NCBI GenBank assembly: GCA_028823995.1
Contig: JAPPFD010000040.1
Coordinates: forward strand, 62,001 to 126,000
Direction of reading: 5' to 3'
Origin: a bacterium
Lineage (GTDB): Bacteria; Actinomycetota; Acidimicrobiia; Spongiisociales; ZC4RG35
DNA length: 64,000 nucleotides
The position numbers and the translations under genes were made by a program. Every line of letters starts with the position of its first letter. The first letter of the stretch is position 1. The notes beneath the pieces are model-generated. The model worked only from the letters and a program-made list of their open reading frames with translations, was not told where the DNA came from and made no database searches. This document shows positions 47,002 through 56,213 of the stretch, piece after piece.

Positions 47002-47804
47002 TATTCGTCCCTCAGTACTTCGGAGACTTCACCGGTCAGTTCGGCAAACGCCGGGTCGAATCGAAGGTCCAGATCGCGGGGATAGGGAAAGGGGATCCGG
47101 AAAGACTTGAGAATGCGCCCGGGCCGCGACGACATCACCAGAACATCGGTTGACAGGAACACCGCCTCGTACAGGTTGTGAGTGATGAACACCGCCCCGA
47201 AACCGGCGTGGGCGAAGATCCGCAGCAACTCCAGGTTCAGGTATTCCCGGGTTATCTCATCCAGGGCCCCGAACGGCTCGTCAAAAAAGAAAAGGGGAGG
47301 GTCCAGGGTGAGCGACCTCGCCAGAGAAACCCTCATTTTCATCCCTCCCGACAATGCGGCGGGATAATGCTTATTGAACCCGCTCAGTCCCACCAGCTCG
47401 ATGGCGTCCTTGGCTCTCTTGCGCCTCTCGCTCCGCTCGAATCCCCGCAGTTCGCAGAAGAGTTCCACGTTCTTTTGCACCGTTCGCCAGGGCAGGAGGG
47501 TTGCGTCCTGGAAGACATATCCCAGGTTCCCCTCGGACCGGCGCACTTCACCGGAGCTGACCGGGAGGAGACCCGATCCCATTCTGAGCAATGTGGACTT
47601 TCCGCAACCGGAGGGGCCGACCACAGTCACGAATTGGCCCGGTTTCACCTTGAGAGAGACATTGTCCACCGCATGGGTGCCGTCGGGGAAGGTCTTACTT
47701 ACCCTGTCGAACGAGATCAGGGTGGAGGAAGAACCGCCGCCCCGCGTGTCTCCGAAGTTCGAGGGCTGGATGTCTGAGATTTGTCGGTCCCCCATCCGTG
47801 TCAA
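47001..47804 (-). CDS. ABC transporter ATP-binding protein (SsuB/TauB/ThiZ type)
   Basis: VGPSGCGKSTLLRM, LSGGMKMRVSLARSL, FFDEPFGALDEITR. Confidence 0.94.
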   Translation of the reverse strand: MTRMGDRQISDIQPSNFGDTRGGGSSSTLISFDRVSKTFPDGTHAVDNVSLKVKPGQFVTVVGPSGCGKSTLLRMGSGLLPVSSGEVRRSEGNLGYVFQDATLLPWRTVQKNVELFCELRGFERSERRKRAKDAIELVGLSGFNKHYPAALSGGMKMRVSLARSLTLDPPLFFFDEPFGALDEITREYLNLELLRIFAHAGFGAVFITHNLYEAVFLSTDVLVMSSRPGRILKSFRIPFPYPRDLDLRFDPAFAELTGEVSEVLRDE

Positions 47805-49003
47805 TTGCTTCCAGAGGCGACCACTACGCCCTCCTTCATGGTAATCCGTCCGGGACGGAGAGAGAGCGCTTCGTTGAGGGTATTCGCCTCCACCAGAGTC
47901 AGATCAGCCCGCTCTCCTGACCGGAGGGCGGGCCGGCCGTCACTGAGACTGGATATGAGGCGGAAGTCGTCGTACAGGTGCCCGGCCAGCCTCGCCAGAT
48001 AGCCCACTTCGAGGGGGTCGGCGGTAGGAAATGGACAGAAGGTGTCGTCCACGTTGTCGACGCCCAGCCTTACATGCACTCCTTCATCGATCAGCAGGTT
48101 GATAGGCGCCAGCGCCCGGCGAGGTGAGTGGACCCGGTATTCGTGCAGGATCAGGTTGGTTCGCGGCTGGCAGTTGACGGTTATCCCCAGCCCGGCCATG
48201 CGTCGGGCAAGCGAGCGGGTCTGCTGCTCGGGGAGTGCGCTCAGCAGGCAGCAGTGGCTGAACGAGACCCGTCCCTCCAGGTGCCGGCTTTCCACCTCGT
48301 CGAGGGCGAAATCCATCAGCAGCCGGGCGGGATCGAGGGTTTCGTCTATATGGACATCCACATCCACGCCTGTTCTCACCGCCAGTTCCATCATTGAACT
48401 GATCGACTCGGACGGCCGGGAGTCGTGATTGGGTGAGCCCCCGATCAGTTGGTATCTGCCCATGCTCAGGTCCCCTTGCAGCCTCAAGGTCTCCTCCCGG
48501 TCTGTCAGTGTGTCCAACACCGCGAAGGCCACCAACTCGATTTCCATGACCTTCTTCATCTGTTCCCGCACTTCCCCCATCACCTCCCACCGGGGGGCGG
48601 CGACGTGTTCGGGATGGCACCCGACATGGCCCCTGGCCCGGGTGGCGCCGTTGGCCAACAGGGTGGAAAAGAGTCTTCGGGCTCGTTCGGCCGCAGTATC
48701 CGCTACATAGCCCTCCGGCCTGGCCCCCGCTTCGATGGCGTCGTCCAGGGATCGGGGTGGGCGGGGAGAGCCGACGTATGCGCGGTCGGGATGCAGGTGC
48801 GGCTCGGCGAAGGACGGCATGGCCAGGTGCGAAGGCTCCGAGACCGGCCTTCCCGACCGGGCGGGAGCAGGTTTGATATCGGTGATGAGGCCGCGGCGCA
48901 TCAAGATCACCTGAGGCCCCGAACACTCGGGCACTGTGACCGGCCCGACAGCCGCCGGCCGGTCTCCTTCGGCCAACCGCCGGGGATGAGTGGGATGTTC
49001 CAC
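47801..49003 (-). CDS. Amidohydrolase, cytosine-deaminase-like
   Basis: PSFAEPHLHPDRAYVG, DVDVHIDETLDPARLLMDF, RVSFSHCC, VRLGVDNVDDTFCPF; overlaps the ATPase start. Confidence 0.87.
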   Translation of the reverse strand: MEHPTHPRRLAEGDRPAAVGPVTVPECSGPQVILMRRGLITDIKPAPARSGRPVSEPSHLAMPSFAEPHLHPDRAYVGSPRPPRSLDDAIEAGARPEGYVADTAAERARRLFSTLLANGATRARGHVGCHPEHVAAPRWEVMGEVREQMKKVMEIELVAFAVLDTLTDREETLRLQGDLSMGRYQLIGGSPNHDSRPSESISSMMELAVRTGVDVDVHIDETLDPARLLMDFALDEVESRHLEGRVSFSHCCLLSALPEQQTRSLARRMAGLGITVNCQPRTNLILHEYRVHSPRRALAPINLLIDEGVHVRLGVDNVDDTFCPFPTADPLEVGYLARLAGHLYDDFRLISSLSDGRPALRSGERADLTLVEANTLNEALSLRPGRITMKEGVVVASGSN

Positions 49004-50457
49004 TATTGGTAGAGAAGGGTCGTCAGGGGGATGTCTTCTCGGCCCAGCCCGGCCCGGGCGCGGATGTCTGCGGCCCTGCTCCGGGCTTCCATGTGGAGCG
49101 CAGCCTCGTCTATGCCAATCACCCGGCCATCACGGAAGCAGGGCCGCCCGTCCACCCATGTCTCATGCACCGATGCGGTGGAAACCGACCAGACCAGGGC
49201 TGAGAGCGGGTCGCCGTAGGGTATCCACTCGGGGTGGTCGAGGTCCCACAACACGAAATCGGCCTTCTTTCCCACCTCGAGCGAACCGATCTGGTCATCC
49301 ATACCCAGGGCCTTCGCCCCATCGATGGTGGCCATGCGCAGCGCCTGCCGCGCCCCTACCAGCGAAGCATCCATCCGGGCGTCCTTGAACAGGCCGGCGG
49401 CAAGGTGCACTTGGCGGTGCAGGTTGAGATTGCCCGCCGCGGAGACGCCGTCGGTCCCCAGTCCCACGGTCACTTCCGCCTCCATCATCTCGGGGTACTT
49501 TCCGATCGAGGTGGCGCCTTTGGCGAGTTTCAGGGAAGTGGACGGACAGAAGGCCACCTTGGTCCGATGAGAAGAGAGAAGATCCACCTCCTCGGGCGTC
49601 ACCGCCACCGCATGAGCGATCACCAGATTGTCGCCCAGACCGCCTGCGCGAGCGATCCTGGTGATGGGCCAGTTTCCATGACGGCGTTGGGAGATCTCAG
49701 CCTCTGCCAGGGATGTGGCGAGGTGGTAGGTCGTGCCCACCCCCAGTCTCGCAGCCAGTTCTCGCGCGCCGACATGAAGGTCCAGACTGCAGGGTTCCTT
49801 CCCCTCGATGTTCACCCACACCCCGAGCCGCCCCCCGGCCGACCCGTTCCAGGCGGCGACCGTCTCGGCCAGGGCTTCAAGCGCGGTTTCGGCGTCGGGA
49901 AAGAAGTGATGATCGACCATCTCGGCCGACCAACCTCGGGGGATCTCGGCAGGCTGGACGTCGGCGGCGTGACGGCCGGTTATGCCTCGGATCCCCGTCT
50001 GTTCCACGGCGGAGGCCACCGGCGCGGGGTCGTTCTGGGCGCCCATGTCCAAAAAGCAGGTGGTCCCTCCCCGGAGCATCTCCGCGGTTCCCAAGAGCGA
50101 CCCCACTTCTTCGTCTGCGGGGCTGACATGGGCATAGAAGGGCTTCGCCCAGTGGAACACCCAGGTCCGGGTGTCGATCACATCGGGGAACACCGCCCTC
50201 GACAGCGTTTCGGAGAGATGGACGTGGGAATCGACAAATCCCGGCGCCAGTCCCAGGCGCCGACCATCCAGCCGCTCCACGGGTTGGCTGCTGGGGCTTG
50301 AGCGCATCCGTTCGGTCACCTCGGCCGTGGCGCCCAGGTCCTTTATCCGATCGCCTTCTATCAGGATCGCTCCGTCATGAATCACCCGGTCAGCCCCGTC
50401 ACAGGTGATGACGAACTCCAAGTGTTCGATGAGCGTTGAAGAGGCGGGAGGGGTCAC
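49003..50457 (-). CDS. Amidohydrolase, TRZ/ATZ/SsnA-like
   Basis: GFVDSHVHLSETLSRAVFPD, IAHAVAVTPEEVDLL, VGLGTDGVSAAGNLNLHRQ, GSLEVGKKADFVLWD. Confidence 0.92.
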   Translation of the reverse strand: MTPPASSTLIEHLEFVITCDGADRVIHDGAILIEGDRIKDLGATAEVTERMRSSPSSQPVERLDGRRLGLAPGFVDSHVHLSETLSRAVFPDVIDTRTWVFHWAKPFYAHVSPADEEVGSLLGTAEMLRGGTTCFLDMGAQNDPAPVASAVEQTGIRGITGRHAADVQPAEIPRGWSAEMVDHHFFPDAETALEALAETVAAWNGSAGGRLGVWVNIEGKEPCSLDLHVGARELAARLGVGTTYHLATSLAEAEISQRRHGNWPITRIARAGGLGDNLVIAHAVAVTPEEVDLLSSHRTKVAFCPSTSLKLAKGATSIGKYPEMMEAEVTVGLGTDGVSAAGNLNLHRQVHLAAGLFKDARMDASLVGARQALRMATIDGAKALGMDDQIGSLEVGKKADFVLWDLDHPEWIPYGDPLSALVWSVSTASVHETWVDGRPCFRDGRVIGIDEAALHMEARSRAADIRARAGLGREDIPLTTLLYQ

Positions 50458-50671
50458 AGCCTTCTGTGCGTTGTGTGCGCCGCGTGGCGTTGCATAGGAT
50501 ACCCCCTCCAGTAACAGGCCGACGTTCTCCCGATGAGTGGACGATGACCGAGTGGCCTATCCAAGGGGATAAACAGAGTGCCTGAGTCACGCTTGGATGT
50601 CCTTTGTCAAAGACTCAGAGCCACGGTTCACATCCGCTGGGATGTCAAGGAGCCTGTCTGCTTCGACTCAC

Positions 50672-51079
50672 TCACCCATCAGTTGTGATGTTCACGACCT
50701 GTCCTGTGTGTCTGTCTACAACGGCCCTGTCGCCCAGCGGCAGTAGAAGGCGTACTACAACGTGATCCTGGCAATCATCACCACCTCGGGACGGTGTCCA
50801 ATAGGCGACTACCTTGACTCGTATCTCGTCCATTGTCTCCCGCACCGTAGCTCGCGGTGCCCCGTTGCATGACGAAACGCCAAGGGAGAGCCTCTGCGGG
50901 GTAACCAAGGACCCTCCATTGATCTCTACCTCGCTCCTCCAGGCACCCCCACCAAGGTGATGCCAAACCATGAAACACGCTACAAAGACCAACAGCGCCG
51001 TAATCACAACCGCGTGCACAATGGGCCACCAACGACGGGTCACGAATCCCTCCGGTCCGGAACCATCCGTTTTAGACAT
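50672..51079 (-). CDS. Small single-pass membrane protein of unknown function
   Basis: One TM segment (VHAVVITALLVFVACFMVW) followed by an extracytoplasmic-like domain; intact frame. Confidence 0.55.
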   Translation of the reverse strand: MSKTDGSGPEGFVTRRWWPIVHAVVITALLVFVACFMVWHHLGGGAWRSEVEINGGSLVTPQRLSLGVSSCNGAPRATVRETMDEIRVKVVAYWTPSRGGDDCQDHVVVRLLLPLGDRAVVDRHTGQVVNITTDG

Positions 51080-51118
51080 TGAAGAGCCGGATGCAGTGAA
51101 AGTCGTATCGCCGCTGTG

Positions 51119-52009
51119 CTAATCGGGGTATGTGGCCCGATAGCGCATGTACAAGTAGTCCCCGGCTTTGCGAACCGAGGCGATCTTCATTCTCGGTATG
51201 TCGTCGGGGAGCCAACCGGTTCCCTCCACCAGGCTGGGCCGTGGATTGCCGGGATTCTCTCCCACCACCAGCGGGGACCGGGTGATGAAAGGCTCATGCA
51301 TGATGCCGGCTTTGAGGAATGCCCCGTACAGGGTGGCGCCTCCCTCGCACAGCAGGAACTCGACACCGTAATCCCCGGCCATGATGCGGGCGTAGCGCTC
51401 CAGGTTTACCCCGCTGCTTCCAAACTCAAGGATGTCAACCTTGCCGGCCGGCCGGACCGTGGCGCGGATCTTCCGGGCGCCGGCCCGGGTGGTGGCGACC
51501 ACCACGTGGGCGTCTTCCATCGAGAAGACTCTGGCCTCAGGTGGAAGGTTGCCCTCGAGGGTCATATAGGAAATGATGGGTAGTTCCGAGCGGTTCTCGT
51601 GTCGGCGGAGGGCGGCGAAGGCGTCCTTGTCTCCGGGATAGATGTCTTCGGATGTGTTGACATGGCTGGGTTCGGCTCGGAGGGTCCCCTCGCCTATCAC
51701 CACGGCGTCGGTCCGGGCCCGGAGCAATCCCATCAGCCACACGTCGTTGTCATTGAACCCCGAGATCGGGCCTCCACCCCGGTGGTCGGGATGGTTGAAA
51801 GCCACTCGGCCGTCATGAGAGGTCACGAAATTGGCGGCCAGCAAGGGCATGCCCCTGACGGGAGGCCTGAATCGCAGGGGACCGCCGTACACCGCCGCGA
51901 AGTCGGGGTGCAGTTCCAGTCCTTCGCCGTCGGAGGCGGTTTCATCATCGAACAACGTCTCGAACCGGAGAGCCGGTCCGCGGACCGAGATGGAGGTGTC
52001 TTGTGTCAT
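51119..52009 (-). CDS. RibD C-terminal-domain (dihydrofolate reductase-like) protein
   Basis: MPLLAANFVTSHDGRVAF, ARTDAVVIGEGTLRAEPSH, FLLCEGGATLYGAFLKAG. Confidence 0.88.
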   Translation of the reverse strand: MTQDTSISVRGPALRFETLFDDETASDGEGLELHPDFAAVYGGPLRFRPPVRGMPLLAANFVTSHDGRVAFNHPDHRGGGPISGFNDNDVWLMGLLRARTDAVVIGEGTLRAEPSHVNTSEDIYPGDKDAFAALRRHENRSELPIISYMTLEGNLPPEARVFSMEDAHVVVATTRAGARKIRATVRPAGKVDILEFGSSGVNLERYARIMAGDYGVEFLLCEGGATLYGAFLKAGIMHEPFITRSPLVVGENPGNPRPSLVEGTGWLPDDIPRMKIASVRKAGDYLYMRYRATYPD

Positions 52010-52126
52010 TCTTCTAGACCGGTTGCTGGGGATTGTCTACCGTGAGATAACGATACCGGATCTACCGAGGGGCCTAGTCGGGCGCCGGTTGGTACGATTT
52101 CTTCGACCACCCCGGAGGATCCCAGG

Positions 52127-53242
52127 ATGAGAGAACAGGTCATCGCCCGCCTTCGCCCGGCCTTGGAGGACCAAGGCTGGGATGGGCTGGTGGTCTCTTC
52201 GCCCGAGAACTTCGCCTATCTGTCCGGGTTCGTGGTTCCCTCCCACCCGATCATGCGGTGGCGCCACGCGGCGGTCGTGTTTCCGGCGGGCGGTGATCCG
52301 GCAGTTATGTGTGTGGGGGTGGAAGAGGCCATGGTTCGCCAGAGGACCGGAGCCGCCGAGGTGGCGGTGTGGGACGAGTTCGGTGACGATCCGATGGCCT
52401 GCCTGGCCGGGTTGTTGGAGCGTCTGGGTCTTAGCCGGGGTCGGCTGGGCGTGGAATTGGGATACCTGCCGGCGGCGGACTTCGCCCGCCTCCAGGAAGC
52501 AGCGCCCGGGGTGGAATGGGTGGCCGCCGACGGGTGGGTGGGGAGGCAACGGCAGGTCAAGACCCCGGAAGAACTGGAATTCCTGGCCCGCCTGTCCCGT
52601 ATCTCTGACGCTTCAATCGGAGCGGCGCTCGGGGCGGTGAAGGCGGGGGACACCGAGATGGAGATCGCGGCTGCACTGACCAACGGCATCTACCGGGGAG
52701 GCGCCGAGGACTTCAAGCTGATGATCGTTGCCACCGGTCCCCGGAGCCAACTGGCCAATGTGGGCCCCACCGAAAGGGTCCTTCAGGAGGGGGATGTCTG
52801 CAGGGTCGAGATCTTCGCGGTGGCGGAGGGGTACCACGCCGGGGTGTGCCGCACGGCCGTCGTGGGGTCGCCGCCGCCGGAAGCGGTCAGGATCTGGGCC
52901 AATCTGGTGGAGTGCCGCGATGTCCTGCTGGACGCCATCCGCCCGGGAGTCTCCAGCCGGTCGGTGTGGGATCGGTTCGAAGCCGTGTGCGGCCCCCTGG
53001 GTTTGCCGCTCTTCTCTTTCGTGGGTCACGGGATCGGCTTATCCCTGCACGAGCACCCCTACCTGAGCCCCCGCCATGACCAGGTGCTCGAAGAGGGAAT
53101 GGTGTTCGGTGTGGAACCCCTCATCTACGACACCGGCCACAACTTCGGCCTGCAACTCAAGGACATGGTGGAAGTGACCGGCGAAGGAGCAAGGCTCCTA
53201 TCGGATGTGAACCACAACCGGGAATTGATCACCGTCGGATGA
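52127..53242 (+). CDS. M24 family Xaa-Pro peptidase
   Basis: NFAYLSGFVVPSHPIMRWRHAAVVFP; TPEELEFLARLSRISDASIG; FVGHGIGLSLHEHPYLSP; EEGMVFGVEPLIYD. Confidence 0.93.
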   Translation: MREQVIARLRPALEDQGWDGLVVSSPENFAYLSGFVVPSHPIMRWRHAAVVFPAGGDPAVMCVGVEEAMVRQRTGAAEVAVWDEFGDDPMACLAGLLERLGLSRGRLGVELGYLPAADFARLQEAAPGVEWVAADGWVGRQRQVKTPEELEFLARLSRISDASIGAALGAVKAGDTEMEIAAALTNGIYRGGAEDFKLMIVATGPRSQLANVGPTERVLQEGDVCRVEIFAVAEGYHAGVCRTAVVGSPPPEAVRIWANLVECRDVLLDAIRPGVSSRSVWDRFEAVCGPLGLPLFSFVGHGIGLSLHEHPYLSPRHDQVLEEGMVFGVEPLIYDTGHNFGLQLKDMVEVTGEGARLLSDVNHNRELITVG

Positions 53243-53294
53243 GTCGCGGGTTTACCCGGGTCGGACCGGAAGGGAGGTCAGTCGTCGTCCGCGT

Positions 53295-53918
53295 CTATCC
53301 GGAGAAGAACCTCGGCAATGTGCGCTCAACTTTGGCCAGGAATCTGGCCCGCTTGCGCGGCGAGTCCTTGTTCATGTTGTTGAGGTCCAGCCACTTGGTG
53401 CGGGCGCCCCTGGCGAACATGACCCGATGGCCACGTTTCAGCACCTTCCTGGCGGGGTTGCCTACCGCTTTTACGTACCACCACGGTGATCCGGTGGTGG
53501 TGACTGCCGCCACCCTGCGGATGCCCAGTATCCCCGGGATGATGGGCCCTCCGTCTTCTCTGAGCCCGAAGGCCACGCCGGGGATCCACACCCGCTGGAG
53601 CCACCCGGTGAGGATGGCTGGGAACCCGAAACTCCAGGTGGGGAAGACCAGGAGCAGGCCTTCGGCCGCGCGGAGCTGCTCCACGTAGGGTCGGACATTG
53701 GCGACGTTGAGTTCCAGGTCGTGATAGTCGATGCGCTCCTGGGCGGATAGGGCCGGCTCGAAGTCCTCGGCGTAGAGATCCAGGAGGTCGATGTCGTGCC
53801 CCGAGATTTGCAGGGCGCTTACGGCCCGGTCTTTGAGGGCCGCCGAATAGCTGTCGGCCAGAGGATGAGCCCACACCACCAGTATTCTCATCGGTCGCTC
53901 CTTGTTCCTGAGTGGCAA
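53295..53918 (-). CDS. Flavodoxin-fold NAD(P)H dehydrogenase (quinone)-like protein
   Basis: MRILVVWAHPLADSYSAAL; LRAAEGLLLVFPTWSFGFPAILTGWLQRVWIPGVAF. Start probably at the internal MRILVVWAHP Met (about 53891). Confidence 0.9.
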   Translation of the reverse strand: MPLRNKERPMRILVVWAHPLADSYSAALKDRAVSALQISGHDIDLLDLYAEDFEPALSAQERIDYHDLELNVANVRPYVEQLRAAEGLLLVFPTWSFGFPAILTGWLQRVWIPGVAFGLREDGGPIIPGILGIRRVAAVTTTGSPWWYVKAVGNPARKVLKRGHRVMFARGARTKWLDLNNMNKDSPRKRARFLAKVERTLPRFFSG

Positions 53919-53967
53919 TTGATCACTGACATGCTATTTCCCTGACGGCTGTTCACCACAACCGCGA

Positions 53968-55314
53968 TCAGTCGGGTCGGGTCACACACAGCCCGTGGCC
54001 CAGTGAATCGGGATCCACCTCTCCGTTCTCGAAGACAACCCTCCCGCGGCTGACGGTCATGACCGGCCATCCCCGCAACTCCATGCCCTCGTAAATGCAG
54101 GTCCCGTTGCCGGTGTGACGGACGGTGTCCGCCCGGTCGGGGTCGACCAGCACCAGGTCGGCGTCGGCGCCGGGGACCATCGCCCCCTTGCGCGGGTAGA
54201 GGCCGAAGCGGCGCGCCGGGCCGTAGGAATTCATTCTGACGAGGTCGGAGAGGGATAGCCCCCGGCGGTGCACTCCGTGCTCCATCAGCAGCGCCAGCTC
54301 CCATGGGAATGAGACGATGCCGGGTTTCTCCTCCCACAGGTCCTCGCCCTTCTTGGGGAAGAAGGGAACATGGTCCGACCCGATCGAGCCCACCTGGCCG
54401 GCCAACATCCCCTCCCAGAGGCCCTCCTGCTGCTCGGCGTCACGCAGGGGAGGAGAGATCTTGGCTCGCATGTCCAGATCGGGGTCGTAGGCGGTGCGCA
54501 CCAGGTAGTGGGGACAGGTCTCGATGGTGACGTCCACTCCTCTGGCGCGGGCCTGGGCGGCCAGTTTGGGTCCGGCCGCCACGCTGGTGTGCACCACGTA
54601 CAGCGGACATCCGGTGAGTTCGGCCAGAAAGATCATCCGGGCGATGGTCTCCTCCTCGCAGAATGCGGGCCGGGACTCTGAGTAGGCGCCGAGGTCCTGG
54701 CGCCCGGTGGCCTGGATCGATCTCTTTATCCACCGGGCGATCTCGGTGTTCTCGCAGTGAACGGAGATCACTCCCTTGGGGAGACGGCGGATCTTGGTCA
54801 TGGCGGTGTACACCCAGCCGTCGTTGGCGGGCACTATTCCGATCGGGTTCTCCTGTTCGTATCCGAAGTAGCACTTGAAGGACTGCACCCCGGTCTCGGT
54901 GGCGATGCGGGGGATCTCGGCGATATGCTCGGGGCGCTGGATACCGAAGTGGAACCCGAAGTCGATGCGGGCCACCGCCTCTCCCCGTCGCCGGCGGTCC
55001 CGGTAGAAGGGTATGTACGAGGGTTCGAGGTTCCTTATGTACAGGAGGACGGTGGTGATGCCACCCCGGGCGGCAGCCGCAGTCTCGGTGTCCATGTCCT
55101 GGTCGTAGGGATAGTTGACTCCCAGGTGGCAATGGGGGTCGATCACCCCTGGCATCAGGGCCAGCCCTTCGGCGTCGATCACCCTCCGGCCGTGCGGCAA
55201 CTCCCCGTTCTTGCCCACAGCCGAGACCTTCTCTCCCATGACGGACACACCTCCATGGAATTCTCCGTTGTGAGTCACCACCCGGGCGTTCCGGATCACC
55301 AGGTCAGCCTTCAT
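53968..55314 (-). CDS. Dihydropyrimidinase/dihydroorotase-like amidohydrolase
   Basis: GVIDPHCHLGVNYP, FKCYFGYEQENP, VISVHCENTE, LYVVHTS, TIETCPHYL, GSDHVPF; start at MKADLVIRNARVV, overlapping the upstream stop. Confidence 0.92.
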   Translation of the reverse strand: MKADLVIRNARVVTHNGEFHGGVSVMGEKVSAVGKNGELPHGRRVIDAEGLALMPGVIDPHCHLGVNYPYDQDMDTETAAAARGGITTVLLYIRNLEPSYIPFYRDRRRRGEAVARIDFGFHFGIQRPEHIAEIPRIATETGVQSFKCYFGYEQENPIGIVPANDGWVYTAMTKIRRLPKGVISVHCENTEIARWIKRSIQATGRQDLGAYSESRPAFCEEETIARMIFLAELTGCPLYVVHTSVAAGPKLAAQARARGVDVTIETCPHYLVRTAYDPDLDMRAKISPPLRDAEQQEGLWEGMLAGQVGSIGSDHVPFFPKKGEDLWEEKPGIVSFPWELALLMEHGVHRRGLSLSDLVRMNSYGPARRFGLYPRKGAMVPGADADLVLVDPDRADTVRHTGNGTCIYEGMELRGWPVMTVSRGRVVFENGEVDPDSLGHGLCVTRPD

Positions 55315-56204
55315 GTCATTCCTTCCATCCGTTCGATCCTCTTGCGTATCCCGTCCCATTGTGATGCGCCCGCCGTAACCGGCGCCCGGGCGCCCAGGCC
55401 CCTGGCCCAGGAGGTTATGTGACCCAACTCGGTGGCTTTCTGCAGGTCAATGCCCCCCGGTGGCGCCGCCAGGTCAATGACCAGGCTCCCGGTCGGCAGG
55501 GCCTCCAGCACCTCCTCTCCCACGACCTGGACGGGGACCGTGGACAGCAGCATGTCCAGGCGGTGGGCATGCTGTCGAAGCTGATCGAGGGGCACCGCCG
55601 TGGCTCCGGCCACCTCCGCCTCGGCCCGCTGGACAGGGTTGCGGGCCGCCACCAGGACCTCGGCGCCCAGCAGCACCAGGGTGCGGGTGAGAAGGGAGCC
55701 GACGGTCCCCTGGCCTACCACTCCTATCGCCGAGCCGTGAATAGTGATCTCGGTCAACTCGATGATTCTCTGCAGGGCGCCCTCCACGATGGTGGGGCCG
55801 CGGCGCAGCATCAGTTCCCGGTCCTGCTCATACTCCACGATGCCCACCCCGGCCGCCTGTGCCGCCGCCCGGAGGCGGTGGTCGGCGGTCCCCAGTATGA
55901 GGTGGGCCCCGGCGGCCATCCTTCCCAACGTCTCCCGGTCGATGACGATGGGCCGGGGGGCATGGGGTGCGTAGAGAGATCCGTCCTCCGCCATGCCGGG
56001 GATGGGCAGCAGACCGTAGTGGGCGTCCCGCAACGCCTCGTCGGAGTCGCGACAAAGCCTCACTCCGGCGATCCCTTCCTCGGGCCAGGGGAACCCGTAG
56101 GCGCGCACCACCGCTCCCGCGGCCGCCGCCTGACGGGCTATCTCTCGCTCGCGGTGGTCGCCTCCCACCACCGCGATCACCCTCTCACTCCAGGGAACTG
56201 TCAC
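55311..56204 (-). CDS. Dipicolinate synthase subunit A (DpaA/SpoVFA)-like NAD-binding protein
   Basis: VIAVVGGDHREREIARQAAAAGAVVRAYGF; LLPIPGMAEDGSLYAP; PTVEGALQRIIELTEITIHGSAIGVVGQGTVGSLLTRTL; VIDLAAPPGGIDLQKATELG. Confidence 0.8.
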   Translation of the reverse strand: MTVPWSERVIAVVGGDHREREIARQAAAAGAVVRAYGFPWPEEGIAGVRLCRDSDEALRDAHYGLLPIPGMAEDGSLYAPHAPRPIVIDRETLGRMAAGAHLILGTADHRLRAAAQAAGVGIVEYEQDRELMLRRGPTIVEGALQRIIELTEITIHGSAIGVVGQGTVGSLLTRTLVLLGAEVLVAARNPVQRAEAEVAGATAVPLDQLRQHAHRLDMLLSTVPVQVVGEEVLEALPTGSLVIDLAAPPGGIDLQKATELGHITSWARGLGARAPVTAGASQWDGIRKRIERMEGMT

Positions 56205-56213
56205 CTAAGGCCT

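Noticed and set aside
49234-50301. 355-aa plus-strand ORF opposite the TRZ/ATZ amidohydrolase
   Set aside because: Shadow ORF; the minus strand has metal-binding amidohydrolase motifs.
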